Assembly (NCBI GenBank): GCA_964405075.1
Contig: CAYOMP010000019.1
Coordinates: forward strand, 1 to 28,084
DNA: 28,084 bases
Source of the DNA: CAYOMP01 sp964405075
GTDB taxonomy: Bacteria; Bacillota; Clostridia; Lachnospirales; Lachnospiraceae
Direction: 5' to 3'
Position 1 is the stretch's first letter, and each line of letters starts with the position of its first letter. The notes beneath the pieces were generated by a model. It was not told the origin of the DNA, did no database searches, and was given only the letters and a program-made list of their open reading frames with translations. The translations under genes and the position numbers were made by a program. Shown in pieces: positions 15,250 to 23,672 of this stretch.

Positions 15250-16497
15250 TTAACCTACATAATTATGAGGATTTACATAACTTCCATTCAAACGAACTCC
15301 AAAATGTAAATGTGGACCTGTTGATCTCCCCGTTGAACCTACAGCCGCAATACTTTGTCCTTTCGAAACCTTATCCCCTGTTGAAACATACAACGCAGAG
15401 GCATGCATATATACTGTATATAATCCATCTCCATGATCTATCATAACATAATTCCCCATAGATGCATTATAATCAGATGCAACTACTGTTCCATTATATG
15501 CAGCCACAATACTGCTTCCAGTAGCTGCTGCAATATCTATACCACTATGAAACTTATACACCCCCAAAACAGGATGTAATCTATTCCCGTATTCACTACT
15601 TATTGTTCTACTGGAAGGACATGGCCATGTAAAGGTTCCTCCATCATAAGTTAACTGTACATCAGCATTCGCACTTTCCTGCTCTTCTTTCTCTAATCGT
15701 GCAATTTCAGCCTTTTTTGCTGCTACTGATGCTTCTAATGCCGAAATAACCGCTGATTGTGCCTCTAAATCTTCCTCATACTCTATTGCCAGCTGTTGTG
15801 CTGACGCAATGTTCTTTTCATATTTAGAAATTTCCGAAGATTTTGTATCTATCAGTGCCGCAAGCTCCTGCTGTTTTTCTTCCTGTTCCTTCTTTAATTC
15901 AGTTAACTGTGCGTATTCTGTATTGAGTTCTTCTTCTTTGGCTTCTACCAATGCCTTTGTCTCCTGATATTTAATCAACATGTCTCTATCATACAACGAC
16001 ATTGAAGAAATATACTCTACTCTCGAAAGCATTTCTGAAAAAGAGCCAGCCGTAATTAATGTTGTGAAATAACTACTTAATCTATTCTCATACATATACT
16101 GTATGCGTTTTTTCATAGATTCATACTGCTTTTTTTCATCTGCTTTAGCTTTATTTAATTCTTCTTTTGCAACATTGATTTCTTCCTGCTTATTTTCTAT
16201 GTCAGACAAAGTCTCCTCTATTGAGTTTTCTACTTCCATCAGTTCCTTGTCTAACTCTTCAACATAATCCTTTACAGAATTCTTTTTATCCGTCAAAGAA
16301 CTAATAGCCTTTTTGGTTTCTTCTAACCCTTCTTCCAGGTCTTTAGATTCCTGATTGGCATTATTTAATTCTTCTTCAAGCTTCTCTTTCTCTGCTGTTG
16401 CTTCTGTTGATGTCTTAGCTTGGGTAACTTCTGTAAATGACATAGCCATTAAGCAAATCAATATAACGCCAACTATAGATTTCTTAAAAGCACACAT
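15250..16497 (-). CDS. EnvC-like coiled-coil murein hydrolase (M23 peptidase)
   Basis: The 415-residue exported protein has a signal peptide (about residues 1-28, ending near TQAKT). A long two-part coiled coil rich in Glu/Lys/Gln (about 30-270) follows, then a C-terminal LytM/M23 zinc peptidase domain (about 290-415). Zinc ligands are visible: HSGID (HxxxD) after HPVLGVYKF, the catalytic His in YMHASALY, and HLHF (HxH) near the end, so it should be active. The coiled-coil plus M23 layout and its place after ftsEX match EnvC/PcsB-type enzymes, whose activity is switched by FtsEX conformational changes. The start overlaps the ftsX end region, with AGGTGA spanning the ftsX stop. Confidence 0.92.
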   Translation of the reverse strand: MCAFKKSIVGVILICLMAMSFTEVTQAKTSTEATAEKEKLEEELNNANQESKDLEEGLEETKKAISSLTDKKNSVKDYVEELDKELMEVENSIEETLSDIENKQEEINVAKEELNKAKADEKKQYESMKKRIQYMYENRLSSYFTTLITAGSFSEMLSRVEYISSMSLYDRDMLIKYQETKALVEAKEEELNTEYAQLTELKKEQEEKQQELAALIDTKSSEISKYEKNIASAQQLAIEYEEDLEAQSAVISALEASVAAKKAEIARLEKEEQESANADVQLTYDGGTFTWPCPSSRTISSEYGNRLHPVLGVYKFHSGIDIAAATGSSIVAAYNGTVVASDYNASMGNYVMIDHGDGLYTVYMHASALYVSTGDKVSKGQSIAAVGSTGRSTGPHLHFGVRLNGSYVNPHNYVG

Positions 16498-16505
16498 TCA
16501 TTCAC

Positions 16506-17408
16506 CTATACCTTTAAATGTTTTCTAATTGTAGAAATACTTCCTAAAAAGCCTATTCCTACACCAATTAATAGAGATATTGGCACTAGTGCAGAGAAAA
16601 CCTGGCCTACTGAAAGAAATTCAATAGATAAAATACTGAATTTTTCTGCTACAAATTTGATAATGCTACTATATATGTAGTAAAGCAATACAAGTGGCAA
16701 CGCAGAACCAATCAGCCCAATAATAATTCCTTCGAATACAAATGGAGCTTTTACAAAAAAGTCTGTTGCACCAATTAATTTCATAATTGAAATCTCTTCT
16801 TTTCTAACTGCAATACCAATAGTTACTGTGTTACTAATCAAGAAAACAGCAACCCCTAATAATACAATAATAATTGCAACGGATGCATATCCAACTAATA
16901 CGTTAAAGCTGGTTAAAGTATTAGCAACTACCTCTGAGCGTTTAACCTCTCTTACACCATCCAAAGTCTCTAAATAAGTAACTAAAGAATCCTGCATGGA
17001 AACGTCATTTAAATATATTTCATAATGGGCTGAATTCGCCAACGGATTATCATCCTGGAATCCTTCTGCTAATTCAGACTTTCCCTGAAAATAGTCTTCT
17101 TTAAAACTTTCCCATGCTTCTGCTGCTGAAACAAAATTATGATTAGATACTTCTACTCGTTTGCTAATCTCATCACCGATAGCCGTAATTTTATCATCAG
17201 ATATTCCTTCTTCAAAATAAACTACTACCGATACACCCTTTTCAGCTTCTTTTACAACGAACTGAAAATTGGTAACAATAGCATAGAATATTCCTAATAG
17301 GAAAATACATGCTGCCATTGTTGCAATAGATGCCAAAGAAAACATCTTATTTCTATAAATATTTTTAAAACCTTGTTTTATACTATAAGTAAACGTACTA
17401 ATCCTCAT
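16506..17408 (-). CDS. ftsX: Cell division ABC transporter permease FtsX
   Basis: This 300-residue membrane protein has four predicted membrane segments: one near residues 22-45 and three in the C-terminal half. The large extracellular loop between the first and second (about 50-165) is where FtsX proteins contact their hydrolase partner. The N-terminal family start MRISTFTYSIKQGFKNIYRN supports the ATG at 17408, with AAAGGTGGG at suitable spacing; an upstream ATG six bases away is possible. It overlaps ftsE by 11 bases, indicating translational coupling. Together with FtsE it forms a type VII ABC machine that transmits force rather than transporting a substrate. Confidence 0.94.
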   Translation of the reverse strand: MRISTFTYSIKQGFKNIYRNKMFSLASIATMAACIFLLGIFYAIVTNFQFVVKEAEKGVSVVVYFEEGISDDKITAIGDEISKRVEVSNHNFVSAAEAWESFKEDYFQGKSELAEGFQDDNPLANSAHYEIYLNDVSMQDSLVTYLETLDGVREVKRSEVVANTLTSFNVLVGYASVAIIIVLLGVAVFLISNTVTIGIAVRKEEISIMKLIGATDFFVKAPFVFEGIIIGLIGSALPLVLLYYIYSSIIKFVAEKFSILSIEFLSVGQVFSALVPISLLIGVGIGFLGSISTIRKHLKV

Positions 17409-18084
17409 ATGCATACCCACCTTTACGTTCATCGCTGACAATTACGCCCTTATTCATTGTTATAACTCGTTTCTTCATTGTATCAACGATTTCTCTATTG
17501 TGTGTTACTACAAGAACTGTAGTTCCTCTTTGATTAGCCTCTTCTAATAACTTCATTATTTCCCAAGAGTTCTTAGGGTCTAAGTTACCAGTTGGCTCAT
17601 CACATAAAAGAATTGATGGATTGTTTACTAACGCTCTGGCAATAGCCACTCTTTGCTGTTCTCCACCTGACAATTCTTTCGGATTAGATTTGTATTTTTG
17701 TGCAAGACCAACCATAGATAACATAGCTGGTACCTGTCTTCTGATTTTTTTTGTAGGTACTTGAACTACCCTCTGAGCAAATGCTACATTTTCGTATACA
17801 TTTCTATCTTTAAGTAATCTAAAATCCTGAAATACTACACCTATGTCTCTTCTATATTTAGGTATATCCTTGCGTTTTAATCTAGATAGTGTTTTCCCAT
17901 TAACTCTAATCTGTCCTGACGTTGGGTCTAATTCCTTTAGTAACAGCTTGATAAGTGTCGACTTACCTGAACCACTACTACCTACAATGAATACAAACTC
18001 ACCTTCATCTATCTGAAGTGAAATTCCATTAAGTGCAGGCGTACCTGTAGAATAAGACTTCGTCACGTTATCTAATTCAATCAT
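17398..18084 (-). CDS. ftsE: Cell division ATP-binding protein FtsE
   Basis: This 228-residue ABC ATPase has Walker A GSSGSGKST (about residues 34-42), the Q-loop region VFQDFRLL, signature LSGGEQQRVAIARA, Walker B ILLCDEPTGNLD and the switch His in VVTHNRE. It drives FtsX to activate cell-wall hydrolysis at the septum or side wall. It is preceded by AAGGAG and follows the CdaR-like gene by 18 bases, so they are probably one transcript. Confidence 0.96.
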   Translation of the reverse strand: MIELDNVTKSYSTGTPALNGISLQIDEGEFVFIVGSSGSGKSTLIKLLLKELDPTSGQIRVNGKTLSRLKRKDIPKYRRDIGVVFQDFRLLKDRNVYENVAFAQRVVQVPTKKIRRQVPAMLSMVGLAQKYKSNPKELSGGEQQRVAIARALVNNPSILLCDEPTGNLDPKNSWEIMKLLEEANQRGTTVLVVTHNREIVDTMKKRVITMNKGVIVSDERKGGYAYED

Positions 18085-18102
18085 AATTACTCCTTACATC
18101 TT

Positions 18103-19188
18103 TTAATAATCAATGTTTTCCATATATTTCATATATTTAACAACCATCAAAGCTATCTTAAATGTAATTGCATCTTCAAATACCCTTAAATCAAGCCCTG
18201 TACTCTTTTGTAATTTGTCAAGACGATATACTAATGTATTTCTGTGAATATATAACTGTCTTGATGTTTCTGATACATTTAAACTATTTTCGAAGAATTT
18301 GTTAATTGTAGTAAGAGTTTCTTCATCAAATTCATCTGGTGATTTACCATCGAAGATTTCTCTAATAAACATTTTACAAAGTGGAATTGGTAACTGATAA
18401 ATCAAACGACCGATACCTAGCATATTATATGCAATGATATCTCTGTCATCAAAGAAGATTCTTCCTACATCAAGAGCCATCTTAGCTTCTTTGTATGAAC
18501 GTGACACTTCCTTAATTTCACTTACAATTGTTCCATAAGCAATACGCACTTCTATATTGTTATTTTTGAACATATCCAAAATAACTTTTGCAGTCTTGTT
18601 CATTTCTTCGTATGTATCGTTGTATCCAATTTCCTTTACAACTATAACGCTCTTTTCGTCAACTGCCGTAACAAAATCTTTTGTTTTTCCACCAAATAGA
18701 CTACGCACCATTTCAAGACTATTAATCTCTTTTTCATTAACAGTCTCAACAATTAATACTACTCTCTTAGCTTCTGTATCAATGTGTAACTTTTTCGAAC
18801 GATTATAAATATCCACAAGTAAAAGATTATCCAGCAATAAATTCTTGATAAAGTTATCTTTATCAAAACGTTCTTTATAGGCAACTAATAAATTCTGAAT
18901 CTGGAATACAGCAATCTTTCCTACCATATACACATCATCACTTCCACCATTAGCCAATAACACGTATTCTAACTGATGTTCATCAAATACCTTGAAAAAT
19001 TGATAGCCCTGCATCATCTGACTGTCTGCTGGTGACGAAGCAAATGAAAGAACTGCATTTTCATATTCTTCTGCCTCATTAAATGTTGTAGCAAGAACTT
19101 TTCCTTCTGTGTCCATAACACATAAGTCAACTCTTGTTATTGCTTTTAATCCTTCGATTGTGCTTTGAAGTATTTGATTCGATATCAT
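18103..19188 (-). CDS. CdaR/PucR-family transcriptional regulator
   Basis: The protein has 361 residues. The N-terminal part (about 1-110) begins ISNQILQSTIEGLKAITRVD and resembles a small-ligand or putative sugar-diacid sensor. A middle GGDEF-like CdaR domain (about 135-270) has degenerate motifs. The C-terminal PucR-type helix-turn-helix (about 300-350) contains SETSRQLYIHRNTLVYRLDK. Family members such as CdaR sense sugar diacids, but here the gene heads the ftsEX-hydrolase-protease operon, so a link to wall metabolism or autoregulation is more plausible than diacid catabolism. The ligand is unknown. AAGGAG lies upstream of the ATG at 19188. Confidence 0.88.
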   Translation of the reverse strand: MISNQILQSTIEGLKAITRVDLCVMDTEGKVLATTFNEAEEYENAVLSFASSPADSQMMQGYQFFKVFDEHQLEYVLLANGGSDDVYMVGKIAVFQIQNLLVAYKERFDKDNFIKNLLLDNLLLVDIYNRSKKLHIDTEAKRVVLIVETVNEKEINSLEMVRSLFGGKTKDFVTAVDEKSVIVVKEIGYNDTYEEMNKTAKVILDMFKNNNIEVRIAYGTIVSEIKEVSRSYKEAKMALDVGRIFFDDRDIIAYNMLGIGRLIYQLPIPLCKMFIREIFDGKSPDEFDEETLTTINKFFENSLNVSETSRQLYIHRNTLVYRLDKLQKSTGLDLRVFEDAITFKIALMVVKYMKYMENIDY

Positions 19189-19283
19189 TCAACTTCCACT
19201 CCTTTTTAACATTGGTATATTTGTCTATCTTTTAATTAGCAATTTTAACATAAAAAAATCGACTATATTTTTATCCTTTATGT

Positions 19284-19312
19284 AAGATACATCATATTTT
19301 AAACTATTTCAA
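19284..19312 (-). promoter_or_regulatory. Candidate promoter of the CdaR-ftsEX operon
   Basis: On the minus strand TTGAAA (19312-19307) and TATCTT (19289-19284) are 17 bases apart. The -35 is good and the -10 moderate. It lies about 95 bases before the regulator ATG, after the terminator of the upstream gene, in the 19189-19451 gap. Confidence 0.4.
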
Positions 19313-19313
19313 C

Positions 19314-19356
19314 AAAAAAATAAAGAGGAAATCGTTGGTTTTTATGCATTTCCTCT
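19314..19356 (-). terminator. Terminator of the YitT gene
   Basis: AGAGGAAAT (19324-19332) and ATTTCCTCT (19348-19356) form a perfect 9-base-pair stem, followed on the minus strand by TTATTTTTTT. It separates the YitT/WecG transcript from the CdaR-ftsEX operon. A T run also lies on the plus side. Confidence 0.8.
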
Positions 19357-19451
19357 CTATTTTTTTACTTTTTAAGTTTCAATTCAAATATACATTCTTA
19401 ACAATTTTCGAATTGTCAGTCTTTTTGTTGATTTTTACTATTGATTTTTCA

Positions 19452-20324
19452 CTATTGATTCTTTTTCCTAACAACTGCGTGTTCTATAAATCCTTCGCCA
19501 TGTACTTCACGGGCATCTGTTACAATAACAAATGCTGCCGGATCTATCTTGGCAACTATCTCTTTAACCTGAACGATTTCTTTCTTAGATACTACACACA
19601 TAAGTACATTCTTTCTCTGTGCAGAATACATACCTGTGGCATCTAATCCTGTAACACCTCTATCTAACTTCTCCATAATTTCCGCTGATATTCTCTCATA
19701 TTCATCACTGATTATATAAGCCAGTTTAGAGAATTTCATACCTTCTATAATGGTATCTGTGACCTGTGAAACCACATATATGGCTATTACAGCATACAAA
19801 GCCTTATTAAGTCCAAATACATATGCACCTATTATTACGACCAAGCCGTCTACAACCTGCAATATCTGCGCAATTGAATACTGCTTGAAATAATGCTGAA
19901 TAATGGCGGATAACATATCTGTTCCGCCAGTAGTAGCTCTGGCTAAAAAAACAAATCCTATACCTACACCACTTATTACACCGCCAAACAGCGAAGCTAA
20001 TACAAAATCCTCCATTACCATTAATGATGAAGGCACTATATACAGCCAAGCTGACAAAGCTAATGTAGCAAATGCTGTTCGCCCAATAAATCTAAACCCT
20101 TTAACCTTCGCTGCCAGAATAAATAGTGGTATATTCAAACAAAGGTTGGTCAGCCACAAAGGTATATCAGCAAATGCCTTTACGATAATTGCTATACCTG
20201 TTACACCACCTGTTACCATATTAATAGGGTCAAAAATGCAATTAATGCCTATTGCCATTAATCCTGTACCCAGAATAATAAATAAATAGTCTATATATAT
20301 TGGTCTTTTACTTGGTATTTCCAT
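19452..20324 (-). CDS. YitT family membrane protein (DUF161 plus DUF2179)
   Basis: The 290-residue integral membrane protein has an N-terminal membrane part with about five to six hydrophobic segments (residues 10-205). It includes IFDPINMVTGGVTGIAIIVK and ARATTGGTDMLSAIIQHYF, the paired glycine-rich hallmarks of the family. A soluble C-terminal DUF2179 domain (about 220-290) contains RGVTGLDATGMYS, LMCVVSKKE and AREVHGEGF. The biochemical role of YitT proteins is unknown. It is translationally coupled to the upstream WecG/TagA-like gene: two bases separate the stop and ATG, with GGAG inside the upstream gene end. Confidence 0.92.
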   Translation of the reverse strand: MEIPSKRPIYIDYLFIILGTGLMAIGINCIFDPINMVTGGVTGIAIIVKAFADIPLWLTNLCLNIPLFILAAKVKGFRFIGRTAFATLALSAWLYIVPSSLMVMEDFVLASLFGGVISGVGIGFVFLARATTGGTDMLSAIIQHYFKQYSIAQILQVVDGLVVIIGAYVFGLNKALYAVIAIYVVSQVTDTIIEGMKFSKLAYIISDEYERISAEIMEKLDRGVTGLDATGMYSAQRKNVLMCVVSKKEIVQVKEIVAKIDPAAFVIVTDAREVHGEGFIEHAVVRKKNQ

Positions 20325-20326
20325 TG

Positions 20327-21007
20327 TTATTCTCCGTTTTCATTATCATACTTTCTAATTTTACTTAGCAAAATCTTTTTATCAATTAGTTTGCCAAGCC
20401 AGCTGTTCTTTAACCCCACTGCATCAGTAAGCAGACTTTCCTCCCCAAGTCCAAGCCATAACTTTGCGTTTATTTTATTTTTATTATTACTTACAAATTC
20501 TTCCTGGAATGGTGATTTCAATACCGAAATCACTACATCAGGTGATATACTGTTAATTTCATTAACTATGAAATCCTCATTCACCGTTTCTTCACCAAAT
20601 GCGTATTTCCCATAGAAATTCATCTGAGAATACTTTCCTGAAAGATATTTATAATAATTATCTACATCTTCTTCTCGCTCCCCTAAAATGTAGACCGTAT
20701 GTCCATTTTTCTCTATATACTTAAAAATATTCTCTACTAAAACATTATCTGATATATCATCAAGTATATTTGTATCTTCAATCCCGGCCGCCTCTAATAT
20801 TGCTCTATCCGCCGGCATTGTCATATCCATATCCTCAATGTAGCCTCTTACATTCTCATCATCTATAGCTAGTAGCAACGTAGGTATGTGAATCAAACTA
20901 ATTGTATTCATACAAAAGTTATTCAAATACTCATCCAACATTACATACAGCTCGTCAATGGTACTGTATTTCAAATCTACACCCAGAACATTAACTCTGT
21001 TCTCCAT
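20327..21007 (-). CDS. WecG/TagA/CpsF-type glycosyltransferase-like protein (GT26), diverged
   Basis: The 226-residue cytoplasmic protein has the general plan of GT26 enzymes: NVLGVDL at the N-terminus, TISLIHIPTLLLAIDD and MTMPADRAILEAAG in the middle, HTVYILGE before the nucleotide-sugar region, and ISPDVVISVLKSPFQEEFV near residue 160. The latter matches the family's G-x-P-x-QE motif with Leu-Lys-Ser replacing the usual glycines. GT26 enzymes add an N-acetylmannosaminyl group to lipid-linked precursors in teichoic acid or capsule synthesis. The altered motifs mean this copy may have changed specificity or lost activity. AAGGTGAG precedes the ATG at 21007. Confidence 0.65.
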   Translation of the reverse strand: MENRVNVLGVDLKYSTIDELYVMLDEYLNNFCMNTISLIHIPTLLLAIDDENVRGYIEDMDMTMPADRAILEAAGIEDTNILDDISDNVLVENIFKYIEKNGHTVYILGEREEDVDNYYKYLSGKYSQMNFYGKYAFGEETVNEDFIVNEINSISPDVVISVLKSPFQEEFVSNNKNKINAKLWLGLGEESLLTDAVGLKNSWLGKLIDKKILLSKIRKYDNENGE

Positions 21008-21081
21008 ACACTCACCTTATAAGAAATATATTTGATATATTCAATCTATTCATCATTGTTGACTATTAACTACAAAACTTC

Positions 21082-21163
21082 GATTTACGCGACGCAACAT
21101 GAGGAATAATCTGCTTGTAAGATTATTCTATGACTGCCGCGATAACTCTAAAAACTTACAAAG
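21082..21163 (+). repeat. Dispersed structured repeat, copy B
   Basis: This 82-base unit begins GATTTACGCGACGCAAC, continues with GAGGA, and ends GCCGCGATAACT and AAACTTACAAAG. These blocks match copy A at 10069-10148 (read on the minus strand). The middle is a perfect 9-base-pair hairpin GAATAATCT/AGATTATTC (21104-21112 with 21120-21128) whose sequence differs from copy A's hairpin. It lies in the 382-base gap upstream of the WecG/TagA-like gene, where no gene is otherwise visible. Confidence 0.6.
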
Positions 21164-21389
21164 CAGATTTTACTCAGTTGCATTTCATAATTATTTTAGA
21201 TTTTTTTAATAAATAAAAGTATATCAAATTCTATCACTTATTTCAAGGTTTTATAAGTCTTTAGTTCTATTATACCCTAATATTTGGAGATTTATTATTC
21301 AATACAAGTGTTTTCTATTTACCAATATATTCAAGTTTTACGCCTATATTGAAGATTAATATGTTTTTTAAAAAACAATATTACCTACT

Positions 21390-22317
21390 TTAATATTCTT
21401 CTAATAGCCACTCTACTATATCACATATTTCGATTCCTTCATATGTGTATTTAGGATGTTTCGTTCTTGCAATAATCATCTTAGGATACGCATCCTTTAT
21501 TTGCAACAATGGTGAATACTCTCTTTCAAAAGTGTCCTGAGCAGATATATTATCACTAACTTGAATGTAAATTTTTTCACTTCCACGCAGAACAACAAAA
21601 TCTATTTCCTTTTGGTAAAGTTTTCCTACATATACTTCGTATCCTCTACGTAAAAGTTCCAAACATACTATATTTTCGTACACCCGTCCATAATCCATGT
21701 TTCGACTTCCTAATATTGCATAGCGCATACCTGAATCACACATATAAAACTTATCTGAAGTCTCTAAATATTTCTTTCCTCTAATATCGTATCTTTTTAT
21801 ATCATAAAAAATAAAAGCATTACATAAATACTTAATATATTTTCCTACGGTCACATGATTCGTTGGCACTTTATTGGCTGTCAAAGTGTCACTCAGTCTG
21901 TTAGGAGAAGTTAAATTACTAATGTTGTCCATCAAAAACTCACTCAACTGTCTTAATACTTGTGTATCTGACAAGTTATATTTCTGCACCAAATCTCTGT
22001 TAACGATAGTTTCATATACTTCCCGGATATAAGTTATCCTGTCTAATTCAGTGTTATATGCATACGAACCTGCCAATCCACCTTTAACAAAAAAATCTTC
22101 AAAAAGTTTATCTTTGTCACTTTCATCATCATAATATTCACAATATTCTTTAAAACTAAATGGAAACATATGAATCTCGATATACCTTCCAATAAACAAT
22201 GTTGCCAAATCAGCACTGAGCAAAAAAGCATTAGAACCTGTTATATAAATGTCATATTTCTTTTTTGAATATAAGCTATTAATTGCCAGCTCAAAATTTG
22301 GACATAACTGTACTTCT
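21390..22317 (-). pseudogene. AAA ATPase with DUF4143, 5'-truncated by the mobile element
   Basis: About 309 residues remain. The reading frame enters at EVQLCPNFELAINSLYS, the Walker B/ID-E-VQ region of this ATPase family. It continues through YDIYITGSNAFLLSADLATL (sensor-1-like), the winged-helix part, and a C-terminal DUF4143 nuclease-like domain with EIDFVV. The Walker A N-terminal portion, normally about 60-80 residues, is absent. No ATG or ribosome site is at the front: the open frame begins at a TTG in low-complexity DNA, and the first internal ATG is at about residue 54. The break coincides with the start of the recombinase-bearing element, so it was most likely disrupted by the insertion. 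Intact relatives have no settled function; some are thought to be toxin-like or defence-associated. Confidence 0.8.
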
Positions 22318-22359
22318 GCTTGTGTCAAGTAAAAAACAAAAAAAATATGATTTTTTTTC

Positions 22360-22389
22360 GGTAGGAAACCAAAGATTTGATTTCCTACC
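22360..22389. repeat. Hairpin near the element end
   Basis: GGTAGGAAA (22360-22368) and TTTCCTACC (22381-22389) form a perfect 9-base-pair stem with a 12-base loop. It sits between the unknown gene's stop codon and the element boundary. It has an A run on its minus-strand downstream side, so it is not a standard terminator for the element's genes. It could be part of the recombinase attachment site or a protein site. Confidence 0.4.
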
Positions 22390-22394
22390 TGCTA

Positions 22395-23657
22395 TTATAC
22401 CAGATTTTGCTCCGGTATGTCCTGCCAAATTATATATTCAAGTATTTTTTCTTCATCCTCTTTATCAAGATTCATAAAGTCAAGAATTTTCTCCCCCGGA
22501 AAATATGACTCACAGTAATTCGGGATTACACCGGCAGGTACAATTCCGATACGGTCAACACCAAGAAACCGGTCTGCCATTGCTCTGCCGTCACGAATTG
22601 TAACCGGATAACCAGCCCGATATATTGACAAATAAAAATGAGCAGCCTCAACCGACCTGTTCCATGCGTTACCTGCTGTATAAAAATAATATCCTTTTTC
22701 ATCCCTCATCACATAAAGGTCAACATGAGTAGAATTTCCTCCCCGGCATACTTCCCACGGATGTCCTCCGGAACGCATACGATCATTGTACCATGTTTCA
22801 AATGCATCCGGACTGTTTTCATCAATGCCACACAAGCCTTCATCTCGCCCATCGGCATGTTTCAAATACTGCTCCTTTGGAGACAATTCGCATCCCTGAT
22901 AGTGATTTGCTTCATATCCCAATGCACAACAACGAAAGAACAATCCTGATGTCATTGCTTCCAGCCTGCCATTTGGCTCAGGCATTTCTTTTACTCCATC
23001 CATAAGTCTGATAAATTCATCATAATCAGATTTTGAAAAGTCTTTCAGATAATTTTCTTTAACCTCCGGGAACGCCCTCCAGTAATCATTTCTGATAATT
23101 GTACCAGTCCGGTTTTCCGGTGTTAAATGGTTCTTTACATACTCATTGTATGTGCCTTCCTGCATCTGATTAATGCAACACTTTACTGATGCTGTCAGCC
23201 ATTCCACGAATGGATTGACTGCATCCCCCAATCGGTCATATTGTTCTTCCATCAAAAACGGATTCACCTCAAGCACCATTCGGTTTTTGAGAAATACCGC
23301 CATATATCCATCGTTTTCTACCGTCACAAGATGATACCAGTACACATCATCGGGGTATTCCTCTTTCCACCACCTTTCAAACTCCTCATAATTTTCAACA
23401 TCTCCATATTCTTTTGCTGTCTCATAATCTCCAAAGCCAGTTATTGTTCCTTTGGGTACTTCAAGCCAAAGTTCCCTGCGTTCATTATCACCGCAGGATT
23501 TAATTTTTTTCAACTCTGCAAACAGTTCTTTCATAATCTTTATGGTATCTTCATTTACTATGGAAGAATTTCGGTACAGAGTATGTATATAAGTATCTAC
23601 TGACGGGGCAGCCAGCTGACTGCCCATTTTGCTGATTCTATTTACTGTATTTCCCAT
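22395..23657 (-). CDS. Conserved-looking hypothetical protein of the mobile element
   Basis: This soluble 420-residue protein has no signal peptide or membrane segment and is acidic. I do not recognise a family. Motif-like stretches are WLEVPKGTITGFGDYETA, WWKEEYPDDVYWYHLVT, CRGGNSTHVDLYVMRDEKGY, and a C-terminal block with MADRFLGVDRIGIVPAGVIP and FPGEKILDFMNL. Many Trp, Tyr and Cys residues are present, and no catalytic triad or nucleotide-binding motif is evident. AAGGAG eight bases before the ATG at 23657 is strong, and the open frame one codon longer begins at TTG. Only 15 bases separate it from the upstream recombinase gene, so it is probably co-transcribed with it. Its place at the element end suggests a role in integration, excision or host interaction, but this is speculative. 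Confidence 0.7.
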   Translation of the reverse strand: MGNTVNRISKMGSQLAAPSVDTYIHTLYRNSSIVNEDTIKIMKELFAELKKIKSCGDNERRELWLEVPKGTITGFGDYETAKEYGDVENYEEFERWWKEEYPDDVYWYHLVTVENDGYMAVFLKNRMVLEVNPFLMEEQYDRLGDAVNPFVEWLTASVKCCINQMQEGTYNEYVKNHLTPENRTGTIIRNDYWRAFPEVKENYLKDFSKSDYDEFIRLMDGVKEMPEPNGRLEAMTSGLFFRCCALGYEANHYQGCELSPKEQYLKHADGRDEGLCGIDENSPDAFETWYNDRMRSGGHPWEVCRGGNSTHVDLYVMRDEKGYYFYTAGNAWNRSVEAAHFYLSIYRAGYPVTIRDGRAMADRFLGVDRIGIVPAGVIPNYCESYFPGEKILDFMNLDKEDEEKILEYIIWQDIPEQNLV

Positions 23658-23672
23658 CAAAACATCTCCTTC

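Noticed and set aside
19410..19462. Short imperfect direct repeats (AATCAATAGTRAAA type) around the YitT stop codon
   Set aside because: Three low-complexity AT-rich copies, most simply explained by slippage; no clear function.
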